A DNA stretch of 64,000 bases, taken from Rheinheimera sp. Its GTDB lineage: Bacteria; Pseudomonadota; Gammaproteobacteria; Enterobacterales; Alteromonadaceae. The notes beneath the pieces were generated by a model that ran no database searches, was not told the origin of the DNA, and saw only the letters and a program-made list of their open reading frames with translations. The stretch spans positions 19,501-83,500 of the forward strand of contig NZ_JAVBXS010000088.1 of NCBI RefSeq assembly GCF_030824435.1, in the 5' to 3' direction. The translations under genes were made by a program, and so were the position numbers. Positions 17,162-27,024 of the stretch are shown here, one piece after another (within the stretch, counting starts at the first letter, position 1; each line of letters opens with the position of its first letter).

Positions 17162-18264
17162 AAGGTCAGCTCCGCTTCAGCAGTGCCCTGACGGTAAGCT
17201 TCAAACAAGGCCGGGCTTTTTAAGGGTGCCAGCAAAGGTAAACTCACCTGCAGCGCCGACAGCGCCACTAAGTCATCGGCCATTTGTTGTACCGCTGGTT
17301 CAGTGGCAGCAAAATAACGTTGTAAACTGTCAGCACTTTGCTGAATAGCAGCAGCATAAACCGCCTGATTGTGTTGCATGGCGGCAAGCTCAGCCAACAG
17401 AAGCTGCTGGGTTAAAGTGTTGCGTACACTGATTTGTTGCTCCGCCGTTAAGCTGACACCATCTTCAGGCAAGCTGGCACGCACCTGCACCAGACCCCGC
17501 CAGAAATTACCCCAGTACAACGCCAGATTAGACTGCCAGTCGGCGGCGTCTTCGGTAATTTCTTCTTCAGATTGATTGTCCATCGCCCTTTCTGACTGAC
17601 GCAGCGGCAAGGTGAGACTTTGCTGACGCAGCGCCGACAAGGTCAGATGCAACTGGTGCATATCTGGTGTGTTCAGCTCAGACAACATATGTTTGTCCTG
17701 GCCAATGGCTTCACGCACTGCCACCAGACTGGCGTCCTGCATTTGTTTTAACCTTTGTTCAGCCAGCTCCAGCACCTGCACTACACCAGTGACATTTTGT
17801 TCTAAAAACAGTTTTTGTTCGGCCAGACGCAGGAAATATTCTACTTCCAGCAGTTGCCAGCCTTTGACGTTGCCACTTTGCTGGTCCAGCTGCGTTTGCA
17901 GTTTGCTGAGTTCCTGCTGAGTCTTTTCCAGCTGCGCCTGCTCTTTGTTAGTCCAGTCGGCAACGACATTCACCAGCTGTTGTTGCATTTCCTGCTGTAA
18001 TTCTTCCTGTTTGCTCTGAAATAGTGCAGTCTGGCTTTGTTGTTGATTCTGTAGCGTTTGTTGCTGTTGTTGCAGTGCAACTAACTGCGGTTGCCAGACA
18101 TAAAAAAACCAGCCGACCATAGCGGCAGCAGCCAAAGCAATCAATAAGGCCATCATGCCCAGCATCACGGCAGAACCTGTTCTGGCCGCCGGTTTTACCG
18201 GCGTTGTCGCCACAGCAGCAGGGGCTGCAGATTCGTTATTCAGCATTGGACTGAGCTCGCTCAT
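17158..18264 (-). CDS. hemX: HemX, membrane-anchored coiled-coil protein of the heme operon
   Basis: 368 residues. It has a short cytoplasmic tail, one transmembrane helix (about 33-55, 'M-L-G-M-M-A-L-L-I-A-L-A-A-A-A') and a long Gln-rich coiled coil ('Q-Q-Q-Q-T-L-Q-N-Q-Q-Q'), followed by a conserved helical domain with 'V-E-Y-F-L-R-L-A-E-Q-K-L'. This matches the HemX family encoded between hemD and hemY in gammaproteobacteria. It overlaps hemD by 29 bases. It is annotated historically as a uroporphyrinogen methyltransferase, for which there is no catalytic motif here. Confidence 0.9.
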   Translation of the reverse strand: MSELSPMLNNESAAPAAVATTPVKPAARTGSAVMLGMMALLIALAAAAMVGWFFYVWQPQLVALQQQQQTLQNQQQSQTALFQSKQEELQQEMQQQLVNVVADWTNKEQAQLEKTQQELSKLQTQLDQQSGNVKGWQLLEVEYFLRLAEQKLFLEQNVTGVVQVLELAEQRLKQMQDASLVAVREAIGQDKHMLSELNTPDMHQLHLTLSALRQQSLTLPLRQSERAMDNQSEEEITEDAADWQSNLALYWGNFWRGLVQVRASLPEDGVSLTAEQQISVRNTLTQQLLLAELAAMQHNQAVYAAAIQQSADSLQRYFAATEPAVQQMADDLVALSALQVSLPLLAPLKSPALFEAYRQGTAEAELTL

Positions 18265-19045
18265 GAAATTTCCTTCTTAACTGACAAATGGCTTCTAACA
18301 ACGCCTGGTCGTTGGCACTGGCGGCCAGAGAAATATTGCTTAATGGGATCCCGTTGGCAATGGCGGTTTCAGCCATGCGCTGGCTCACCATGATCCATTG
18401 CCGCTCTGCCAGCCAGGGCAAAGCAGTTTCGGGCAGGGATTGTAGCAGCAGGGATAAAATTTCGTTACTGGTCACTACGATACATTGAATTTGTTGCTGA
18501 CGCCACTGGTCAGACAAGCGCTGACCATCCAGCGGCAAGGGTACTCTTTTATAACTTTGCACATAAGTGACTTTGGCACCGCGGGCCAATAAACCTTGTT
18601 TAATCAGCTCTCTGCCGCCGTTCCCCCGCACTATCACCACTTCTTTGCCGGCGACATTCTGCAGTTGTGGCAAGGCCAAAACTCCTTCACTACGCTGGTC
18701 CACTGGTGCTGTCACCGGATGACCACAACTACGCTCCAGCGCTGAGGCCGTAGTGGCGCCAACGGCCAACAAAGGTTGAGTCAGGCGGGTTAAATCAAAT
18801 TGTTGTTCAAGGCAGGTAACAGCAGAAACAGAGACAAAAATCACCAGTTCCGCTTGTTGCAGGTGCTGGCTGTCTCTGCCCCGCAGTGGCATCAACTGAG
18901 TGGTAATCAGCGGCTGATAGGTATAGGTAATTCCGAGCTCATCGAGGCCGGCCAGCAGATTATCTGCTTTACCGGCAGGTCTGGTGATCAGCACCGGAAA
19001 ATCAGCGGAAGCGGGTTCTTGCATGCCGTGCTGCAGTTTGTTCAT
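18236..19045 (-). CDS. hemD: Uroporphyrinogen-III synthase
   Basis: 269 residues. It cyclises hydroxymethylbilane to uroporphyrinogen III with inversion of ring D. The family is poorly conserved. The two-domain pattern is visible in 'V-L-I-T-R-P-A-G-K-A' at the start, 'G-K-E-V-V-I-V-R-G-N-G-G-R-E-L' mid-protein and 'I-V-V-T-S-N-E-I-L' later. The position 3 bases after hemC and overlapping hemX confirms identity. Homologues also bind polypyrroles for siroheme and cobalamin synthesis. Confidence 0.92.
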   Translation of the reverse strand: MNKLQHGMQEPASADFPVLITRPAGKADNLLAGLDELGITYTYQPLITTQLMPLRGRDSQHLQQAELVIFVSVSAVTCLEQQFDLTRLTQPLLAVGATTASALERSCGHPVTAPVDQRSEGVLALPQLQNVAGKEVVIVRGNGGRELIKQGLLARGAKVTYVQSYKRVPLPLDGQRLSDQWRQQQIQCIVVTSNEILSLLLQSLPETALPWLAERQWIMVSQRMAETAIANGIPLSNISLAASANDQALLEAICQLRRKFHERAQSNAE

Positions 19046-19048
19046 TAA

Positions 19049-19981
19049 TTAAGGAGTCGTCTGATAAACAGCTTTGAGAATAGCACCGGCGCCCAGCTGC
19101 AGCAGTTGTTCTGCCAGTTGCAAACCTAAAGCTTCGGCATCAAGAGCAGAGCCACGCACCTCTGCATGTAAAATTTGCTGGCCATCCAGGGATCCCACCA
19201 AACCGCGTAACCAGAGTTCATCCCCCTGATGCACGGCAAAAGCGCCAATAGGCACCTGACAACCGCCTTGTAAACGACGGTTCATCGCCCGTTCGGCCAG
19301 CACGGCCTGACGTGTTGGCAAATGCTCAAGCGGCGCCAATAACGCCTGAATGTTTGTATCGTCGCTGCGACATTCAATACCAACAGCACCCTGGCCATTG
19401 GCGGGCAGGCTTTGTTCTACCGGCAAATGGGTGCGGATGCGCTCTTCAAAACCAAGGCGGATAAGGCCCGCGGCCGCCAGAATAATAGCGTCGTATTCAC
19501 CGACATCCAGTTTGGCTAAACGGGTGTTCACGTTGCCACGTAAATCACGTATCTGCAGGTCCGGCCGCTGTGCTTTCAGCTGACACTGACGGCGTAAACT
19601 GGAGGTGCCCACCACTGCGCCTGCTGGTAAATCGGCAAGCGTAGCAAAGTTGTTAGAGACAAAAGCGTCACGCGGGTCTTCCCGTTCACAAATGGTTTGC
19701 AGCTGCAAACCTTCGGGGAACTCAACAGGGACATCTTTCATGCTGTGCACGGCAATATCGGCGCGGCCTTCCAGCATGGCAGCCTCTAACTCTTTGACAA
19801 ACAGACCTTTACCACCAATTTTCGCCAAAGGAGTGTCGAGAATTTTATCGCCCTGAGTGGACATAGGTACCAGCTCTACCTGCAAACCCGGATGAAAATG
19901 TTCCAGTTGTGCTTTAACAAATTCGGCTTGCCATAAAGCAAGGGCACTTTTTCGGGTGGCAATACGGATCAATTGGGTCAT
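19049..19981 (-). CDS. hemC: Hydroxymethylbilane synthase (porphobilinogen deaminase)
   Basis: 310 residues from the ATG at 19981 ('[12 protein letters not shown]'). The frame extends to 20032 without family support. It polymerises four porphobilinogens on a dipyrromethane cofactor attached to C241 in 'L-Q-G-G-C-Q-V-P'. The catalytic Asp is D83 in 'H-S-M-K-D-V-P', and the substrate-binding arginines are in 'S-S-L-R-R-Q' and '[10 protein letters not shown]'. It is first gene of hemCDXY. Unlike E. coli there is no divergent cyaA; a DUF2914 gene precedes it. Confidence 0.96.
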   Translation of the reverse strand: MTQLIRIATRKSALALWQAEFVKAQLEHFHPGLQVELVPMSTQGDKILDTPLAKIGGKGLFVKELEAAMLEGRADIAVHSMKDVPVEFPEGLQLQTICEREDPRDAFVSNNFATLADLPAGAVVGTSSLRRQCQLKAQRPDLQIRDLRGNVNTRLAKLDVGEYDAIILAAAGLIRLGFEERIRTHLPVEQSLPANGQGAVGIECRSDDTNIQALLAPLEHLPTRQAVLAERAMNRRLQGGCQVPIGAFAVHQGDELWLRGLVGSLDGQQILHAEVRGSALDAEALGLQLAEQLLQLGAGAILKAVYQTTP

Positions 19982-20010
19982 GCAAAAAACCTGAGTCTGA
20001 AGGCTAAACG

Positions 20011-20037
20011 CGACGGTGCGGTGAAGCGGCACCGTCG
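20011..20037 (-). terminator. Stable hairpin between the DUF2914 gene and hemC
   Basis: A perfect 9-bp G/C-rich stem (CGACGGTGC / GCACCGTCG, 9-base loop) lies 27 bases past the DUF2914 stop and 30 bases before the hemC ATG. The T-run expected downstream on the minus strand is poor (CGTTTAGCC). It may be a weak terminator, or a leader structure of hemC if transcription reads through. Confidence 0.45.
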
Positions 20038-20064
20038 GTTAAAAAACTGGCGCTAGTATAACTG

Positions 20065-20928
20065 CTATTGATATTGAAAGTCGTGCGAGTAGAGCACATT
20101 TTGCTGCTGATCAATAATTTCGACCCGCCAGGCGCCAAGCTGGTCTGGTAACAGCCATTTTTCACTATAAGTACGCCAGGGCGAATCTTCGATAGTGAGT
20201 AAAGCTTCTGTCTGTACCACGCCGTTAAAAGACCAACGGTGTTTCAGCTGCTGGCCGGCATAACCTTTCAGTTCAGTAAATAAATACAAACGCTGAATAT
20301 CTTTTTTCGCCACCAGCTGCGCCACTGGTGCGCCTGGCTCCAGCTGTTCCATATCGGCAACAAGCACAATACGGCTAAAACCTTCGGGTAATTTGATTCC
20401 GCTTGCGGTTGTATCGGGCACATTCGTATCTGGCTTGCTGTTTGCAGTAGCGGTTTGCACCAATGGCGATTCAGCGTCCGCCTGCGGTGTTTCTGGAGCC
20501 GCCGTCTGAGTTGCAGTAACAGCTGCACTGTTATCCGCAGCAACAAGCTGAAGCTGCACATCGTTGTGATTGAGGCCACTCTCGACGCTATTGCTGGTAT
20601 TGCCCTGCGGCTGAATGTCATTTTCAGCAGGCGCTGTCTCTTCTTTTTGCTGCAAAGCTGCGGGTTCAGCCTCTTTTGCCGCCAGCTCTGTGTCAGGGAC
20701 ATCACTGCTTGCAACAACATCTTCAATGACGGCCTGTTCTGCCATGGCTTTGCTGTTATTCAGTTGTTGCCAGGCCCAAAAACCAGCAGCAACCAAGGCT
20801 GCTAACAACAGCATCAACTTCAATTTTGAAGTTGATGTTTTGGCACGTTTGAGTTGCGGCATAGGTTCCACCGGCAAGTCGCGGTGCAAGGTTACTTTTA
20901 CCCTGAGTTTGGCAGCTGATTCAGACAC
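20065..20928 (-). CDS. Membrane-anchored DUF2914 protein
   Basis: 287 residues. It has a basic cytoplasmic N-terminus, one transmembrane helix (about 37-53, 'L-M-L-L-L-A-A-L-V-A-A-G-F-W-A-W') and a long low-complexity Ala/Thr/Glu/Gln linker (60-175). The C-terminal DUF2914 beta-domain contains 'Y-L-F-T-E-L-K-G-Y-A-G-Q-Q', 'H-R-W-S-F-N-G' and 'W-R-V-E-I-I-D-Q-Q'. The family is found in periplasmic and cell-surface contexts, without known function. The linker suggests reaching away from the inner membrane. Confidence 0.82.
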   Translation of the reverse strand: MSESAAKLRVKVTLHRDLPVEPMPQLKRAKTSTSKLKLMLLLAALVAAGFWAWQQLNNSKAMAEQAVIEDVVASSDVPDTELAAKEAEPAALQQKEETAPAENDIQPQGNTSNSVESGLNHNDVQLQLVAADNSAAVTATQTAAPETPQADAESPLVQTATANSKPDTNVPDTTASGIKLPEGFSRIVLVADMEQLEPGAPVAQLVAKKDIQRLYLFTELKGYAGQQLKHRWSFNGVVQTEALLTIEDSPWRTYSEKWLLPDQLGAWRVEIIDQQQNVLYSHDFQYQ

Positions 20929-21046
20929 TTTATTTCTCTGGTGTCAGTAGCAGCCGGTTGTTCACTCCGGCTGCGGGTTCTGACATGGGTTACTGATTTT
21001 TGCTTTTACGATTTTGTATTGCTGGTTTTGTTTTATTGGCTTTGCT

Positions 21047-21715
21047 TTATTGGCACAATAACTGTTGAATAAACCGGCTCATATCATCCACTTCCTGGGC
21101 ACAAACACTGTGCTCCATGCGGTAATCCAGCCAACGCACATTAAAACCTGCATATTTTAGGTTGTTAAATGCCGCCTGACCAGCCTGCAGTGGCACCACA
21201 GGGTCAGCAACACCATGGGCGCAAAATACCGGCGTGCTTTTATTCAGCACATTCATTTCTTCTTTGAGTTTATCCGGCACCGCCATATAAGTAGAAAGTG
21301 CCATCACACCGGCAATTTTATACGGCAGCCGCGGCAGCAGGTGCAGCGCTATCACGCCCCCCTGACTAAAACCTGCCAGCAGAATTTTTTCGGCTGGCAC
21401 ACCAGTGGCAATCACTTTATCGATTAATGCCTGCACCAGCGCAGCAGATTGGCGTACACCTTCTTCATCAGCGCGGTTTTGTAAATCCCAGGTTTTAATG
21501 TCGTACCAGGCGCGCATCACCATGCCGTTATTGATGGTGACGCGTTGCTCAGGCGCATGCGGAAATAAAAACCTTACACCGTGACCGGCCGGCAGGCGCA
21601 GTTCCGGCACTATAGGCGCAAAACCATGGCCGGAATCGCCTAAACCATGTAACCAAATCACGGCCGCAGTGGTTGGGCCAGGGGACTTTACATCTACAAA
21701 AGGTAACTGATTCAT
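21047..21715 (-). CDS. Carboxylesterase / phospholipase, alpha/beta hydrolase
   Basis: 222 residues, the usual length of the acyl-protein-thioesterase-like bacterial carboxylesterases. The motifs are oxyanion 'W-L-H-G-L-G-D-S', nucleophile serine in 'L-A-G-F-S-Q-G-G', Asp in 'G-V-A-D-P-V-V-P' and His in 'R-M-E-H-S-V-C'. It acts on short-chain esters or lysophospholipids in the cytosol. The stop of cyaY adjoins its start (1 base apart), suggesting co-transcription. The natural substrate is unknown. Confidence 0.9.
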   Translation of the reverse strand: MNQLPFVDVKSPGPTTAAVIWLHGLGDSGHGFAPIVPELRLPAGHGVRFLFPHAPEQRVTINNGMVMRAWYDIKTWDLQNRADEEGVRQSAALVQALIDKVIATGVPAEKILLAGFSQGGVIALHLLPRLPYKIAGVMALSTYMAVPDKLKEEMNVLNKSTPVFCAHGVADPVVPLQAGQAAFNNLKYAGFNVRWLDYRMEHSVCAQEVDDMSRFIQQLLCQ

Positions 21716-22033
21716 TTAACGCACAAACTCCACACTCTGCCCGGCCTGACGCGAAGCGGCGTCTTTTAACAAAGTCCAGAATTCGGTGCCGGTTCTGTTA
21801 TCAATCCACTGGCCGTTCTGGTATTCAAAATGGTGGCCATTAAATTTGGTCGCCACCCACAGCTGATGCAGTGGTGGTTGTTTATTAATAATAATTTTGC
21901 TTTTGTCCGGAAAAACGATACTGAGCAAACCGCCGTGGTTCTCATAATCTAAATCCAGATCGATATTTTCGATGGCTTCTTCTACCGCCAGCAAAACACT
22001 GTCGGTCAACTCATCATATTCTACGTCATTCAT
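21716..22033 (-). CDS. cyaY: Frataxin-like iron-sulfur cluster assembly protein
   Basis: 105 residues. It is an iron-binding regulator of IscS-driven Fe-S assembly. The acidic ridge ('V-E-E-A-I-E-N-I-D-L-D-L-D-Y-E-N') and the strands 'L-L-S-I-V-F-P-D-K-S-K-I-I-I-N' and 'Q-L-W-V-A-T-K' are typical. The ATG at 22033 ('M-N-D-V-E-Y') follows AGGTGA at good spacing and is preferred over the GTG three codons earlier. It is divergent from lptM, as in E. coli. Confidence 0.95.
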   Translation of the reverse strand: MNDVEYDELTDSVLLAVEEAIENIDLDLDYENHGGLLSIVFPDKSKIIINKQPPLHQLWVATKFNGHHFEYQNGQWIDNRTGTEFWTLLKDAASRQAGQSVEFVR

Positions 22034-22105
22034 CGGCTTCACCTGTTTGCTTTTGCTGCTAAGGATGCGATTATAGAGCGCTCAAAAATTAAAGAAACAG
22101 AAACG

Positions 22106-22306
22106 ATGAAAGCTGTGACTCAATCCTTGTTCTGCCTGCTGGTTCTTTGTCTGCTACTGACTGGTTGTGGCCAAAAAGGTGACCTGACCCTGCCCAACAC
22201 CAAAGCGACAACCAATACGCAGCAACAGCAAGAACAGACCAGCGCGCAGCCTGCTGCTTCTGCACAGCAGGACGCAACCCAACAGCCCATGCAACAGCAA
22301 AGGTAA
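22106..22306 (+). CDS. lptM: LptM (YifL) small lipoprotein
   Basis: 66 residues. It is a lipoprotein signal with lipobox 'L-T-G-C', followed by the conserved 'G-Q-K-G-D-L-T-L-P' and a Gln/Ala-rich tail. In E. coli LptM supports oxidative maturation of the LPS translocon LptD. It occupies the same place, between cyaY and lysA/dapF. The Gln-rich tail is longer than in E. coli and low in complexity. Confidence 0.9.
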   Translation: MKAVTQSLFCLLVLCLLLTGCGQKGDLTLPNTKATTNTQQQQEQTSAQPAASAQQDATQQPMQQQR

Positions 22307-22311
22307 TTTTG

Positions 22312-23565
22312 GTGGATTATTTTAATTATCAGGGCCCGCATCTGCTGGCCGAACAGGTCAGACTGGCCGATATCGCCGCCCAATATGGCACGCCAACTTA
22401 TGTGTATTCCCGCGCCACGCTGGAGCGTCATTATCAGGCTTTTGCCAATGCCGCCGGTTCACATCCACATCTGGTGTGTTATGCGGTCAAAGCCAACAGC
22501 AATATTGCCTTGTTAAATTTGCTGGCGCGCCTCGGCAGTGGTTTTGACATTGTGTCTGAAGGTGAACTGCGCCGCGTGTTGCAAGCCGGTGGTGATGCCA
22601 GCAAAGTAGTGTTCTCCGGTGTGGGTAAAGCCGAGTCTGAAATTGAGTTTGCGCTCAATACCGGCATCAAGTGTTTTAATGTCGAGTCCGAAGCCGAACT
22701 GTACCGCATTCAGCAGGTCGCAAGCCGGCTGAATAAAATTGCCCCTGTTTCTATCCGGGTGAATCCGGATATCGACGCCAAAACCCATCCTTATATTTCA
22801 ACGGGTCTTAAAGCCAATAAGTTTGGTATTGATATTAATAACGCTGTTGCCATGTATCAGGTGGCTGCCAGCGCCAGTCACTTAAAAGTTTGTGGTGTTG
22901 ATTGTCATATCGGCTCACAACTGACTGAAACCCAACCCTTTTTAGATGCACTGGATAAACTCTTAGTGCTGATTGATAAACTGGCAAACCTCGGCATAGT
23001 GTTATCGCACATTGATATTGGTGGTGGTTTAGGCGTGACTTACCTGGATGAAACCCCACCCCATCCGGCCGAATATGCCGCTGAAGTGGTCAAACGTCTG
23101 GCCAATTATCCACATTTAACGCTGCTGTTTGAACCTGGTCGTGCCATTATGGCCAACGCCGGTGTCTTGCTGACCAAAGTGGAATATTTAAAACCAGGGC
23201 AAGAGAAAAATTTTGCCATAGTAGACGCCGCCATGAACGACCTGATTCGTCCGGCGCTTTATAGTGCCTGGATGAATATTGTGCCTGTGCAGTTGAAAGC
23301 AGATCTGAAGGCCCAACGTTATGATGTGGTAGGCCCTGTGTGCGAAACCGGTGATTTCCTTGGTAAAGACCGTGATTTAGCCATAGCACCCGGTGATTTA
23401 CTGGCGGTGCGTTCAGCCGGCGCTTATGGTTTTACCATGAGTTCTAATTACAACAGCAGGCCACGTGCCGCTGAAGTACTGGTTGACGGCAACAACACTT
23501 ATCTGGTCCGTCAGCGTGAACAATGGCAGGACTTGTGGCAAGGTGAACAACTGTTGCCAGAATAA
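22312..23565 (+). CDS. lysA: Diaminopimelate decarboxylase
   Basis: 417 residues. It is a fold-III PLP enzyme converting meso-diaminopimelate to lysine. The PLP lysine is in 'Y-A-V-K-A-N-S-N', followed by 'H-I-G-S-Q-L', 'I-D-I-G-G-G-L-G', 'E-P-G-R-A-I-M', the substrate-binding 'C-E-T-G-D' and '[12 protein letters not shown]'. There is no nearby ATG: the start is GTG 22312 or TTG 22309, both downstream of AAGG. It lies between lptM and dapF in one operon. Confidence 0.95.
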   Translation: MDYFNYQGPHLLAEQVRLADIAAQYGTPTYVYSRATLERHYQAFANAAGSHPHLVCYAVKANSNIALLNLLARLGSGFDIVSEGELRRVLQAGGDASKVVFSGVGKAESEIEFALNTGIKCFNVESEAELYRIQQVASRLNKIAPVSIRVNPDIDAKTHPYISTGLKANKFGIDINNAVAMYQVAASASHLKVCGVDCHIGSQLTETQPFLDALDKLLVLIDKLANLGIVLSHIDIGGGLGVTYLDETPPHPAEYAAEVVKRLANYPHLTLLFEPGRAIMANAGVLLTKVEYLKPGQEKNFAIVDAAMNDLIRPALYSAWMNIVPVQLKADLKAQRYDVVGPVCETGDFLGKDRDLAIAPGDLLAVRSAGAYGFTMSSNYNSRPRAAEVLVDGNNTYLVRQREQWQDLWQGEQLLPE

Positions 23566-23608
23566 CGGCATCAACAACAGCAAATGCGCAGCAAGATATA
23601 AGGTTGGC

Positions 23609-24439
23609 ATGTTATTACAGTTTTCTAAAATGCACGGACTTGGCAACGACTTTATGATGGTCGATGCCGTCAGTCAGAACGTGTTTCTGACCAAAGAGCA
23701 AATCAAAGCGCTGGCCGACCGTAATTTTGGTGTTGGTTTTGACCAGTTGTTAATGGTGGAACCACCTTATGATCCGGATCTGGATTTTCATTACCGGATT
23801 TTTAATGCCGACGGTTCTGAAGTAGAACAATGTGGCAATGGTGCCCGCTGTTTTGCCAAGTTTGTCCGCACTAAAGGCCTCACCAACAAATACAAAATTA
23901 ATGTCAGCACCAAATCCGGCAAAATTGTGCTTTATGTCGAGCAGGATGGCCAGGTCACAGTCAATATGGGTGTGCCGCAATTTGAGCCAGCTAAAGTGCC
24001 TTTTAAAGCACAAAAGCAGGAAGTGAATTACATTCTGCACGCCGAAAACGCTACCACTTTGTGTGGTGTAGTGTCTATGGGTAACCCACATGCGGTGATT
24101 ACAGTTGATGACGTAGACCTGGCACCAGTGCACAGCTGGGGGCCGGAGTTTGAAAACCACGAACGTTTCCCGGAGCGCGCCAATATTGGTTTTATGCAGG
24201 TGTTAAACCCTTCGCATATTAAATTGCGGGTGTGGGAACGTGGCGCCGGTGAAACCAAAGCTTGTGGCACAGGCGCTTGCGCTGCCGCTGTCATTGGACA
24301 ACTGCAAAAAACGCTGAGCAACAGTGTCAGAGTTGATTTACCTGGTGGAACCTTGCATATTCGTTGGAACGGTCCAGGCCAGCCAGTCAAAATGACAGGC
24401 CCGGCAGAACATGTATTTGACGGACAACTGGTGTTATGA
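23609..24439 (+). CDS. dapF: Diaminopimelate epimerase
   Basis: 276 residues (E. coli 274). It interconverts LL- and meso-diaminopimelate for lysine and peptidoglycan synthesis. The two catalytic cysteines are C75 in 'E-Q-C-G-N-G-A-R-C' and C219 in 'K-A-C-G-T-G-A-C-A'. The frame opens at 23465, but ATG 23609 follows AAGG and begins '[13 protein letters not shown]', the family N-terminus. Its stop overlaps the DUF484 start (ATGA). Confidence 0.96.
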   Translation: MLLQFSKMHGLGNDFMMVDAVSQNVFLTKEQIKALADRNFGVGFDQLLMVEPPYDPDLDFHYRIFNADGSEVEQCGNGARCFAKFVRTKGLTNKYKINVSTKSGKIVLYVEQDGQVTVNMGVPQFEPAKVPFKAQKQEVNYILHAENATTLCGVVSMGNPHAVITVDDVDLAPVHSWGPEFENHERFPERANIGFMQVLNPSHIKLRVWERGAGETKACGTGACAAAVIGQLQKTLSNSVRVDLPGGTLHIRWNGPGQPVKMTGPAEHVFDGQLVL

Positions 24440-25134
24440 CAGATGTAAAAACGGGTGTAAAAACCGACGTTACCGAACTGAACGACCAGGAAAAAGCGCT
24501 GTTGCAGGACGAGCTGGTGTACCAGTATCTGCTGGAGCATCCGGCGTTTTTTCAGCATCACCCAGAATTGCTGAACCGGCTGCGTTTACCTCATGCCCAG
24601 CGGGGCGCCATCTCGCTGGTGGAACGTCAGCTGGAAATGCAACGTGAACGTATTCGTGGTATGGAAGAAGACATCACCCGACTGATGAGTGTTGCCCGGC
24701 AAAACGAACATATCTTTTTTGCGCTTAATCAGCTGCATCTGGATTTATTATCGGCGCGCCAGCGCACCGATATCACCATAGCGCTCAGCGCTTTTGCCAA
24801 TAAAATGCCACAGGTGCATGCCTGTACCCTGCTCGATTTTAACCATGAAGCTATGGGTGAACATTTCAGCGGCCTGCAATTGGTGCTGCAACACAGGTTG
24901 CAACACCGCAGTTATTATTTTGGCCGGCTGAATAAAGACGAAATGGCCACGCTGTTTACCCCCAATATTCATTCGGTCGCTTTGTTGTTGATTAGTCAGG
25001 TGGATAAACCTCTGGCGCTGCTGGCTTTTGGCAGCGAGCTGGATGACCATTTCCAACCCAGTATGGACACGCTGTTTCTCGACCATATCGCCAAACTGCT
25101 GGCCGTGGTGTTGCCACGTTATGACAAAAACTGA
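24436..25134 (+). CDS. yigA: DUF484 (YigA-type) protein
   Basis: 232 residues of DUF484, a GAF-like family encoded between dapF and xerC in gammaproteobacteria. An N-terminal helix ('[19 protein letters not shown]') and the conserved '[16 protein letters not shown]' precede a GAF-like core ending in 'F-L-D-H-I-A-K-L-L'. It is coupled by overlaps to dapF (4 bases) and xerC (14 bases). No biochemical role is established. Confidence 0.9.
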   Translation: MTDVKTGVKTDVTELNDQEKALLQDELVYQYLLEHPAFFQHHPELLNRLRLPHAQRGAISLVERQLEMQRERIRGMEEDITRLMSVARQNEHIFFALNQLHLDLLSARQRTDITIALSAFANKMPQVHACTLLDFNHEAMGEHFSGLQLVLQHRLQHRSYYFGRLNKDEMATLFTPNIHSVALLLISQVDKPLALLAFGSELDDHFQPSMDTLFLDHIAKLLAVVLPRYDKN

Positions 25135-26026
25135 GCTGGCCGGTTTTCAACCCTGGTTGAGTCAGTTTCTGGCTTATTTGCAGTTTGAACGTGGTTACAG
25201 CGCACAAACCCTTGCCAGTTACCAGCAACAACTCAGTGCCGTCGCCAGTCAATTACAACATCAGGCCAGTGACTGGCGTGGACTGAGCCAGGAACAGCTG
25301 CAACAACATTTATTATCCTGCCGTAAAACCTTAAAACCTCGCAGTCTGGCCCTACGCGCTGCCGCTTTACGTAGTTTTTACCGTTATTTTGTTGGCTTAA
25401 AACAGCTCAGTGACAATCCGGCCGCTTATTTAAAAGTGCCGAAAACCGCCAGACCTTTACCAAAAAACCTGGATGTTGATCAGATGAATCGTTTGCTGGA
25501 TCTCAACAGCAGCGACGACGATTTGGCCTGCCGTGATCAGGCGATAATGGAGCTTTTTTACAGCTCAGGTCTGCGGCTGGATGAACTGGTCAGTGCCAAT
25601 GTGCGGGATATCTCCTTTAGCGAACAACAAATTCGCGTGCGTGGCAAAGGCAATAAAGAACGGATTTTACCTATAGGCCGGCTGGCAATGCAGGCGCTGC
25701 AACGTTGGTTGCAACTGCGACCGGCATTTTTGGGGCAAGAGCAGGATGCTTTGTTTTTAAGCCGGCAAAAAAGCCGGATCAGTGCCCGTCATGTGCGCAG
25801 CAGAGTGAAACTCTGGGCGGCACGCCAGGGCATGGAGCAAAATGTACACCCACATATGCTGCGCCACTCTTTTGCCAGCCATCTGCTGGAATCGAGCGGC
25901 GATCTGCGTGCAGTGCAGGAATTACTCGGACACGCCAACCTCAGCACCACCCAGGTTTATACCCATCTGGATTTTCAGCATCTGGCCAAGGTGTATGACG
26001 CCGCCCATCCAAGGGCAAAAAAATAA
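25121..26026 (+). CDS. xerC: Tyrosine recombinase XerC
   Basis: 301 residues. With XerD it resolves chromosome dimers at dif. The catalytic residues are all present: R152 ('S-G-L-R-L'), K176 ('G-K-G-N-K-E'), H245 and R248 ('H-M-L-R-H'), H271 ('L-G-H-A-N') and nucleophile Y280 ('V-Y-T-H-L'). The frame opens at 25028, but ATG 25121 ('M-T-K-T-E-L') gives the family length. In E. coli yigB and uvrD follow xerC; here about 20 kb separates them. The chromosomal operon context rules out an integron or phage integrase. Confidence 0.95.
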   Translation: MTKTELAGFQPWLSQFLAYLQFERGYSAQTLASYQQQLSAVASQLQHQASDWRGLSQEQLQQHLLSCRKTLKPRSLALRAAALRSFYRYFVGLKQLSDNPAAYLKVPKTARPLPKNLDVDQMNRLLDLNSSDDDLACRDQAIMELFYSSGLRLDELVSANVRDISFSEQQIRVRGKGNKERILPIGRLAMQALQRWLQLRPAFLGQEQDALFLSRQKSRISARHVRSRVKLWAARQGMEQNVHPHMLRHSFASHLLESSGDLRAVQELLGHANLSTTQVYTHLDFQHLAKVYDAAHPRAKK

Positions 26027-26130
26027 CCACGGCAGCAGACCATGTGGCGATAAAATGAACGGTGTTTGATTTTAAGCTTTTGTTATAGAATAAAAAATCG
26101 CCGTCAGCTTGTAGCCAATTCAACAGTGGG

Positions 26131-26955
26131 GTGTCTTTGAAACTATTCCAACATACGGTGTTATGGCTGCTACCGGCCTGCTTGCTGCTGCAATCTTCTG
26201 CCCTGATGGCAACAGAACTGCTGGACTGGCCTTGTCAGCGTGTTGTGGTCAGCCGTTCCAGCGATCAGATGCCGCCTTTTTCCTTTCGGGACCCACAACA
26301 CAAACTCACCGGTTACCGCATAGAGTTTATTCAGCAATTGTTTGCCAGATTAGGTTGTGATCTGGAAATTTTGACCGATTTGCCGTGGAAACGCTCATTA
26401 ATGCTACTAAAAGAAGGTGAAGTGGATGTGTTAATGAACGCGTCCATGTCGGCGCAAAGAGCCGAATTTGCCTGGTTTTCGATACCTTATGAACAAGAAC
26501 AACTGGCATTATTTGTGAAAGCCGGCACACAACTGCCTATCAAAGAGCTGCAGGATATTGTCCGCCTTGGTTATCAGGTTGGGCTGATCAGAGGTAACTA
26601 TTATGGCGACACCATCAACAGCTTGTTTCAACAACCTGATACAAAAAGCAAAATAGTGGAAGCCATTGACCGGCAATCCCTTGGCCAGCTGTTATTGCGC
26701 GACCGGGTTCAACTCTATCTGGATTATTACCCTAATGGGGTGCTGGCATTACAAAATACAGCCCAGCAACAACTGATAGTGCAACATCCACTGCCACCAC
26801 AGCAGATTGGTCAGGTGTATTTTATGCTGAGCCGCAACAGTGTCAGTCCGGCTTTTGTCCGGCAACTGAATAAAGAACTGAGTTTAATGTTACAGGATGG
26901 CAGCATCGAAAAATTGCGGCAAAAATACGCTTTGTCGTTGCAAGTAGCGGGTTAA
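26131..26955 (+). CDS. Periplasmic solute-binding protein (SBP_bac_3 type), orphan
   Basis: 274 residues with a signal peptide ending near 'S-A-L-M-A-T-E'. The family-3 binding fold shows 'M-P-P-F-S-F-R-D-P..L-T-G-Y-R-I-E-F-I', 'D-L-P-W-K-R-S-L-M-L-L-K-E-G-E-V-D-V-L' and 'F-S-I-P-Y'. No transporter components are adjacent. The start is GTG 26131, or TTG 26137 with GGGG just upstream; neither site is strong. It resembles the partial binding protein at the window's left edge in length and style, but is clearly a different paralogue. Confidence 0.82.
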   Translation: MSLKLFQHTVLWLLPACLLLQSSALMATELLDWPCQRVVVSRSSDQMPPFSFRDPQHKLTGYRIEFIQQLFARLGCDLEILTDLPWKRSLMLLKEGEVDVLMNASMSAQRAEFAWFSIPYEQEQLALFVKAGTQLPIKELQDIVRLGYQVGLIRGNYYGDTINSLFQQPDTKSKIVEAIDRQSLGQLLLRDRVQLYLDYYPNGVLALQNTAQQQLIVQHPLPPQQIGQVYFMLSRNSVSPAFVRQLNKELSLMLQDGSIEKLRQKYALSLQVAG

Positions 26956-27024
26956 ACTTTGCCACCCTGCTCTGGATATTTGCTAAAAAATCTTTAACAA
27001 TACCGCTCTTTTTACAAGGAGCGC

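Noticed and set aside
20929..22105. Adenylate cyclase (cyaA) expected next to hemC and cyaY
   Set aside because: The interval contains only the esterase gene, cyaY and short gaps; no cyclase sequence is present.
25121..26026. Tyrosine recombinase as evidence for an integron or prophage
   Set aside because: The operon context (dapF-yigA-xerC) and length identify housekeeping XerC; no attachment site, attC array or phage genes are near.
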